A stretch of 64,000 nt of DNA from an uncultured cyanobacterium (GTDB lineage: Bacteria; Cyanobacteriota; Cyanobacteriia; Cyanobacteriales; Nostocaceae): contig CAINGU010000098.1 in the NCBI GenBank assembly GCA_903848645.1, positions 30,700-94,699 of the forward strand. Reading direction: 5' to 3'. The position numbers and the translations under genes are program-made. The notes beneath the pieces are model-generated. The model did no database searches. It was given only the letters and a program-made list of their open reading frames with translations, and was not told the origin of the DNA. Shown piece by piece: positions 60,900 through 64,000 of the stretch. Within the stretch, counting starts at the first letter, position 1. Each line of letters starts with the position of its first letter.

Positions 60900-60930
60900 A
60901 AACTCTTGTAGTGCGGGCATCTTGCCCGCT
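60900..60930. repeat. Dispersed repeat GCGGGCATCTTGCCCGC
   Basis: The inverse of the element at 19064-19097, including the flank aaactcttgtag. It separates the large gene pair from the convergent YhaV gene. Confidence 0.75.
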
Positions 60931-60967
60931 AGATATGTACCTCATAACACCGGGAAGTGCTGTAAAG

Positions 60968-61465
60968 TTAAATTTCTATATTCACTACTTTTTCTAAAGG
61001 ATTAGATTCAGCTTTTGCTGCTGTGAGGAGAACATCCCAATCATCAGGAGGATGATCATTTACCAGCATTTTTTTGAACACACGGTAAGCATCTGTTTTA
61101 CTTCCATAAACTCGTTTAGAGTTTTCATCATTAACCCAAACGAAAACAATAATTTTACTTTCTTGGTGATAACGAAAAAACAGCCGATACTGTTGAAAAA
61201 ATTTAGCTCTAAACCAGTGTTTATCATCATTACCCAAGGTGATTCCTTGACGATATTCTTCCCGTGTGGGATCTTCAGGAATAACTGCAAATGCAAGTTT
61301 GGCTATGGCTGCTAAACGTTTGGTAGCATTTTTTCGATGATAATTTTGAGGATCTTTTTGACGGAAGATTTCAACTTGTGTGAAAAGTTCTTCAAATTGT
61401 TCCAAGAAAAGTGCATGAGCGAAAATATTCCACCCATTGATTACTAGAGGCTGACTTTTAGACAA
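60968..61465 (-). CDS. YhaV-family toxin
   Basis: A 165-residue ribonuclease toxin of the RelE-like YhaV family: VINGWNIFAHALFLEQFEEL at the start, TKRLAAIAKLAFAVIPEDPT and EYRQGITLGNDDKHWFRAKF in the middle, then FRYHQESKIIVFVWVNDENS. YhaV cleaves ribosome-associated RNA. It lies 2 bp downstream of the PrlF antitoxin gene on the same strand, which is the standard order. The pair seems complete. Confidence 0.92.
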   Translation of the reverse strand: MSKSQPLVINGWNIFAHALFLEQFEELFTQVEIFRQKDPQNYHRKNATKRLAAIAKLAFAVIPEDPTREEYRQGITLGNDDKHWFRAKFFQQYRLFFRYHQESKIIVFVWVNDENSKRVYGSKTDAYRVFKKMLVNDHPPDDWDVLLTAAKAESNPLEKVVNIEI

Positions 61466-61467
61466 AA

Positions 61468-61800
61468 TTACTCATCCTCATCAGACAGTGGTTCATCAAG
61501 ATTGAACTCAATATCACCAACCAAAGACTGAACACGGTTAATTAAATCAGAGTTAATTGCTTGAATATGCTGCGGATTCTTTTTGATATCTTCAGCCAGA
61601 AAACTGAGAAATTTTTCTAATACAGGATCATTTTCTGTTTGCTCAACGCGAGATATAACCACTTCACCATTTGGCTGAATAATGTAACGGATTTTATCGC
61701 GTTTATTTAAGCCTAATGCTTTTCTGATATTATCAGGAACAGTTGTCTGATAGCGGTCAGTGAGAGTAGATTCTGCTTGAAAAGTGAATTTTGCAGCCAT
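61468..61800 (-). CDS. PrlF-family antitoxin (AbrB-type)
   Basis: A 110-residue protein with the swapped-hairpin DNA-binding part (STLTDRYQTTVPDNIRKALG, then RYIIQPNGEVVISRVE) and an acidic C-terminus (DEPLSDEDE) that probably masks the toxin. PrlF binds YhaV and represses the shared promoter in the known system. The first gene of the PrlF-YhaV operon, it diverges from rseP. Confidence 0.92.
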   Translation of the reverse strand: MAAKFTFQAESTLTDRYQTTVPDNIRKALGLNKRDKIRYIIQPNGEVVISRVEQTENDPVLEKFLSFLAEDIKKNPQHIQAINSDLINRVQSLVGDIEFNLDEPLSDEDE

Positions 61801-61968
61801 AAGCGTTGTTAATTTTATAAGAAGATTCTATCACAGAAGTAATGCAATTGCATTACCGTGTCAAGAGTAGTCCACCTGAAAGAAAACCAACACCGCAAAT
61901 GGGGTCTGTCTGCCCATTCCCAAACTACAATAAAGATATATGTCCGAATATTTTGATTAATTTGCTCT

Positions 61969-63063
61969 ATGTCAGTTTTAGCAGCGATCGCAGTTTTGGC
62001 TATTTTGATCTTAGTACATGAGTCGGGACATTTCATAGCCGCCCGTTCTCAAGGTATTTACGCTAACCGTTTCTCCTTGGGTTTTGGTCCGATTCTTTTA
62101 AAGTACCAAGGATCAGAAACAGAATACACTATCCGCGCTTTCCCATTAGGTGGCTTTGTCGGCTTTCCTGATGATGATCCAGATAGCGAAATTCCCCCCA
62201 ATGACCCGAATTTGCTGCGTAACCGCCCAGTTTTAGACCGTGCTATTGTCATTAGTGCGGGTGTAATTGCAAATTTAATCTTTGCGTATTTGATGTTAGC
62301 TTTGCAATTGGGAATCGTTGGTATACCTCAAGAATTTCAGTATCAACCCGGTGTCCTTGTCAAACCTGTCAATGAACAGTCTGTTGCTTACCAAGCAGGA
62401 ATTCGAGAAGGAGATATTATTCTGGCTGTGAATGGCCAAGAAATTCCTTTAGGTAAAGACGCAACTACATTATTAACCAAAGAAATTCAAACCCATCCTA
62501 ATCAAGAAATTGACTTAAAAATTCAACACGAAAACCAACAAACCAACCTGAAACTAACTCCTAAACAGGGTGCTGATGGTAAAGGTCTAGTGGGAATTGA
62601 ATTAGGTCCCAATGGTAAAGCAATTTATCGCCGTCCCCAAGATATTTTGGAGATTCTCAAAGTTGCGGCTAATCGTTTTCAACAGTTAGTTGTGGGGACA
62701 TTCCAAGGTTTTGGGCAGTTAATTACTAATTTTGGGCAAACTGTGGGACAAGTTTCTGGACCCGTGAAAATTGTCCAAATTGGCGCACAATTAGCGGCTA
62801 GTGATAGCACAAATTTATTTTCTTTCGCGGCAATTATTAGTATTAACTTGGCAATTATTAATATTTTGCCTCTTCCGGCGTTAGATGGTGGACAATTAGC
62901 CTTTTTATTAATTGAAGGATTATTTGGTAAGCCTTTACCTAGCAAAATTCAAGACGGTGTGATGCAAACTGGTTTGGTGTTACTGTTAGGATTAGGTATT
63001 TTCTTAATTGTCAAAGAAACAACCCAATTAGAATTTATCCAACAATTATTTCAGAAATTGTAA
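61969..63063 (+). CDS. rseP: RIP metalloprotease (site-2 protease)
   Basis: A membrane-embedded zinc protease that cuts transmembrane substrates, for example anti-sigma factors. The zinc motif HESGH is in LILVHESGHFIAARSQG and the third ligand region in NILPLPALDGGQL near the C-terminus. One PDZ domain (about residues 120-205: VNEQSVAYQAGIREGDIILA) lies between. Four membrane segments are visible. The 364-residue length fits cyanobacterial single-PDZ members. Start ATG at 61969 lies in the context gctctatgtcag, and a HIP1 site occurs at 61986. Physiological substrate unknown. Confidence 0.95.
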   Translation: MSVLAAIAVLAILILVHESGHFIAARSQGIYANRFSLGFGPILLKYQGSETEYTIRAFPLGGFVGFPDDDPDSEIPPNDPNLLRNRPVLDRAIVISAGVIANLIFAYLMLALQLGIVGIPQEFQYQPGVLVKPVNEQSVAYQAGIREGDIILAVNGQEIPLGKDATTLLTKEIQTHPNQEIDLKIQHENQQTNLKLTPKQGADGKGLVGIELGPNGKAIYRRPQDILEILKVAANRFQQLVVGTFQGFGQLITNFGQTVGQVSGPVKIVQIGAQLAASDSTNLFSFAAIISINLAIINILPLPALDGGQLAFLLIEGLFGKPLPSKIQDGVMQTGLVLLLGLGIFLIVKETTQLEFIQQLFQKL

Positions 63064-63136
63064 ATCCAGTTAAATTGGCGGTTAGAAACTACATTTACAG
63101 AGACAAAGCCCACCAGAGTTTACTGTTAATTAACCC

Positions 63137-63898
63137 TTAAACAAAGCGAAGGGTGGGTTTTAATTTCTCCAATAACCATTGCACAGCACCTTCCACATCT
63201 GGAACTTGTTCTCCTGGGGGTACGGGTGGACGATTTACCATCACAACTTTTATTCCTAGTTTCCGGGCTGCGATAATTTTGGGATATGTGGCACTACCAC
63301 CGCTATTTTTACTTACAATAGTATCTATATTGTATTTGAGCAAAATTTCCTGTTCGTTTTCTAGGATAAAGGGACCGCGATCGCATAAAATCAATCCTGG
63401 TGGCACTAAAACATCAGTATTTGGTGGATCAATCATCCGCATTAAAAACCAAATTTCCTGTAAATGTGCAAAAGTCGCAATTTCTTGTCTACCAATTGTT
63501 AAAAATACTCGTTTGGCTTGATTTGATAAAGCTGCGACTGCGGCTTGATTATTTTCTACTTCTAACCAGTAATCATCCTCTAGTTTTTCCCAAGCTGGAC
63601 GAATTACCATTAATCGCGGAATACCTACTTCCTGTGTAGCTGCGGCTGCATTTTCAGAAATCTGATTAGCGAAAGGATGAGTAGCATCAATTAATATATC
63701 AATTTGCATTTCTCGCAGATAACTAACCAATCCGGCTACACCTCCAAAACCACCAATCCGCACATTACCAATAGGAGTAGCAGGTTCACGGGTACGACCG
63801 GCTAAAGAGGCGATCGCTTCAATACCAGGAATATTTGCTACCTTGGCAGCCAATTCCACTGCATCACCAATTCCACCGAGAATTAAAACGCGCAACAT
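63137..63898 (-). CDS. cobK: Cobalt-precorrin-6A reductase
   Basis: The NAD(P)H-dependent reductase of corrin (vitamin B12) synthesis, also called CbiJ. The 253-residue protein starts VLILGGIGDAVELAAKVANI, a Rossmann-like beginning, and has GGFGGVAGLVSYLREMQIDI, DATHPFANQISENAAA and VFLTIGRQEIATFAHL. The end DTIVSKNSGGSATYPKIIAA is typical of the family. It is a single gene here; a heptamer array begins a few bases upstream of its start codon. Confidence 0.93.
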   Translation of the reverse strand: MLRVLILGGIGDAVELAAKVANIPGIEAIASLAGRTREPATPIGNVRIGGFGGVAGLVSYLREMQIDILIDATHPFANQISENAAAATQEVGIPRLMVIRPAWEKLEDDYWLEVENNQAAVAALSNQAKRVFLTIGRQEIATFAHLQEIWFLMRMIDPPNTDVLVPPGLILCDRGPFILENEQEILLKYNIDTIVSKNSGGSATYPKIIAARKLGIKVVMVNRPPVPPGEQVPDVEGAVQWLLEKLKPTLRFV

Positions 63899-63902
63899 AT
63901 CA

Positions 63903-64000
63903 ATTTTAGATTTTAGATTTTAGATTTTAGATTTTAGATTTTAGATTTTAGATTTTAGATTTTAGATTTTAGATTTTAGATTTTAGATTTTAGATTTTAG
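63903..64000. repeat. Heptamer tandem repeat (ATTTTAG) x14, reaching window end
   Basis: Fourteen perfect 7-bp units run to the last base, so the full array is longer. It begins 5 bp beyond the start codon of cobK on the minus strand and therefore occupies the cobK promoter region. Confidence 0.95.

Noticed and set aside
61052..61315. Frames antisense to or overlapping the YhaV gene
   Set aside because: YhaV and PrlF family matches explain this DNA on the minus strand.

Overview
The window is AT-rich DNA from a filamentous, heterocyst-type cyanobacterium (order Nostocales, probably the Anabaena/Dolichospermum/Aphanizomenon group). The evidence is the HIP1 octamer GCGATCGC scattered through the window (for example 3694, 9253, 25000, 30482, 40850, 44788, 61986), many tandem repeats with a 7-bp period, a cluster of cyanobacterium-specific families (DUF2811, DUF3155, DUF3611, CPP1-like, complex C cofactor assembly protein, TIGR04376) and a bilin photoreceptor of cyanobacteriochrome type. 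No tRNA, rRNA or CRISPR array was recognised. No exhaustive computation was possible, so absences are less certain than presences.

Layout. 1-8.8 kb: a partial TIGR04376-type gene, a D,D-carboxypeptidase-like protein, a sugar ABC permease, then a sensor kinase/response regulator pair (2630-6998), a four-helix-bundle protein and an LpxB-related protein. The kinase carries a DXCF-type cyanobacteriochrome GAF domain and a LOV domain; its partner is a REC-GGDEF-EAL protein whose two output domains both look degenerate. 8.9-13.8 kb: a LuxR-type regulator, two hybrid kinases and a receiver lacking its phospho-acceptor Asp. 14-30.6 kb: mostly housekeeping genes (AAA+ ATPase, aromatic amino acid permease, glycosyltransferase, pdxH, AI-2E/PerM-type exporter, scpA, NDP-sugar synthase, speA, ndk, TerC, an OmpR-type regulator, CPP1-like, HAD phosphatase), separated by repeats.

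30.7-38.6 kb is an accessory region: a 720-residue protein with two internal copies of one domain plus a lamin-tail domain, two small proteins, a kinase-like protein with an N-terminal HTH but no visible phospho-acceptor His, a GIY-YIG nuclease bracketed by inverted palindromes, and a collapsed hybrid kinase. 38.6-49.6 kb returns to core genes: sbcC, two paralogous secreted proteins (one with SLH domains), a GAF histidine kinase, DUF3155, CCB-type protein, DUF3611 and serS, whose product carries an unusual C-terminal transmembrane tail.

49.7-61.8 kb looks like a defence/conflict island: an HNH nuclease, a run of toxin-antitoxin modules separated by copies of one MITE-like repeat, a deletion relic of such modules, two very large co-directional genes (1057 and 1277 residues; the second has helicase motifs and a possible nuclease-like N-terminus), and a PrlF-YhaV module. 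The large pair is the best candidate for an undescribed system. The window closes with rseP and cobK and a heptamer array that runs off the edge.

Eleven genes encode two-component or kinase-like proteins, which is dense for 64 kb. Where an upstream TTG or GTG could also open a frame, the start given here is the one best supported by Shine-Dalgarno spacing or family length, and the reason is stated.
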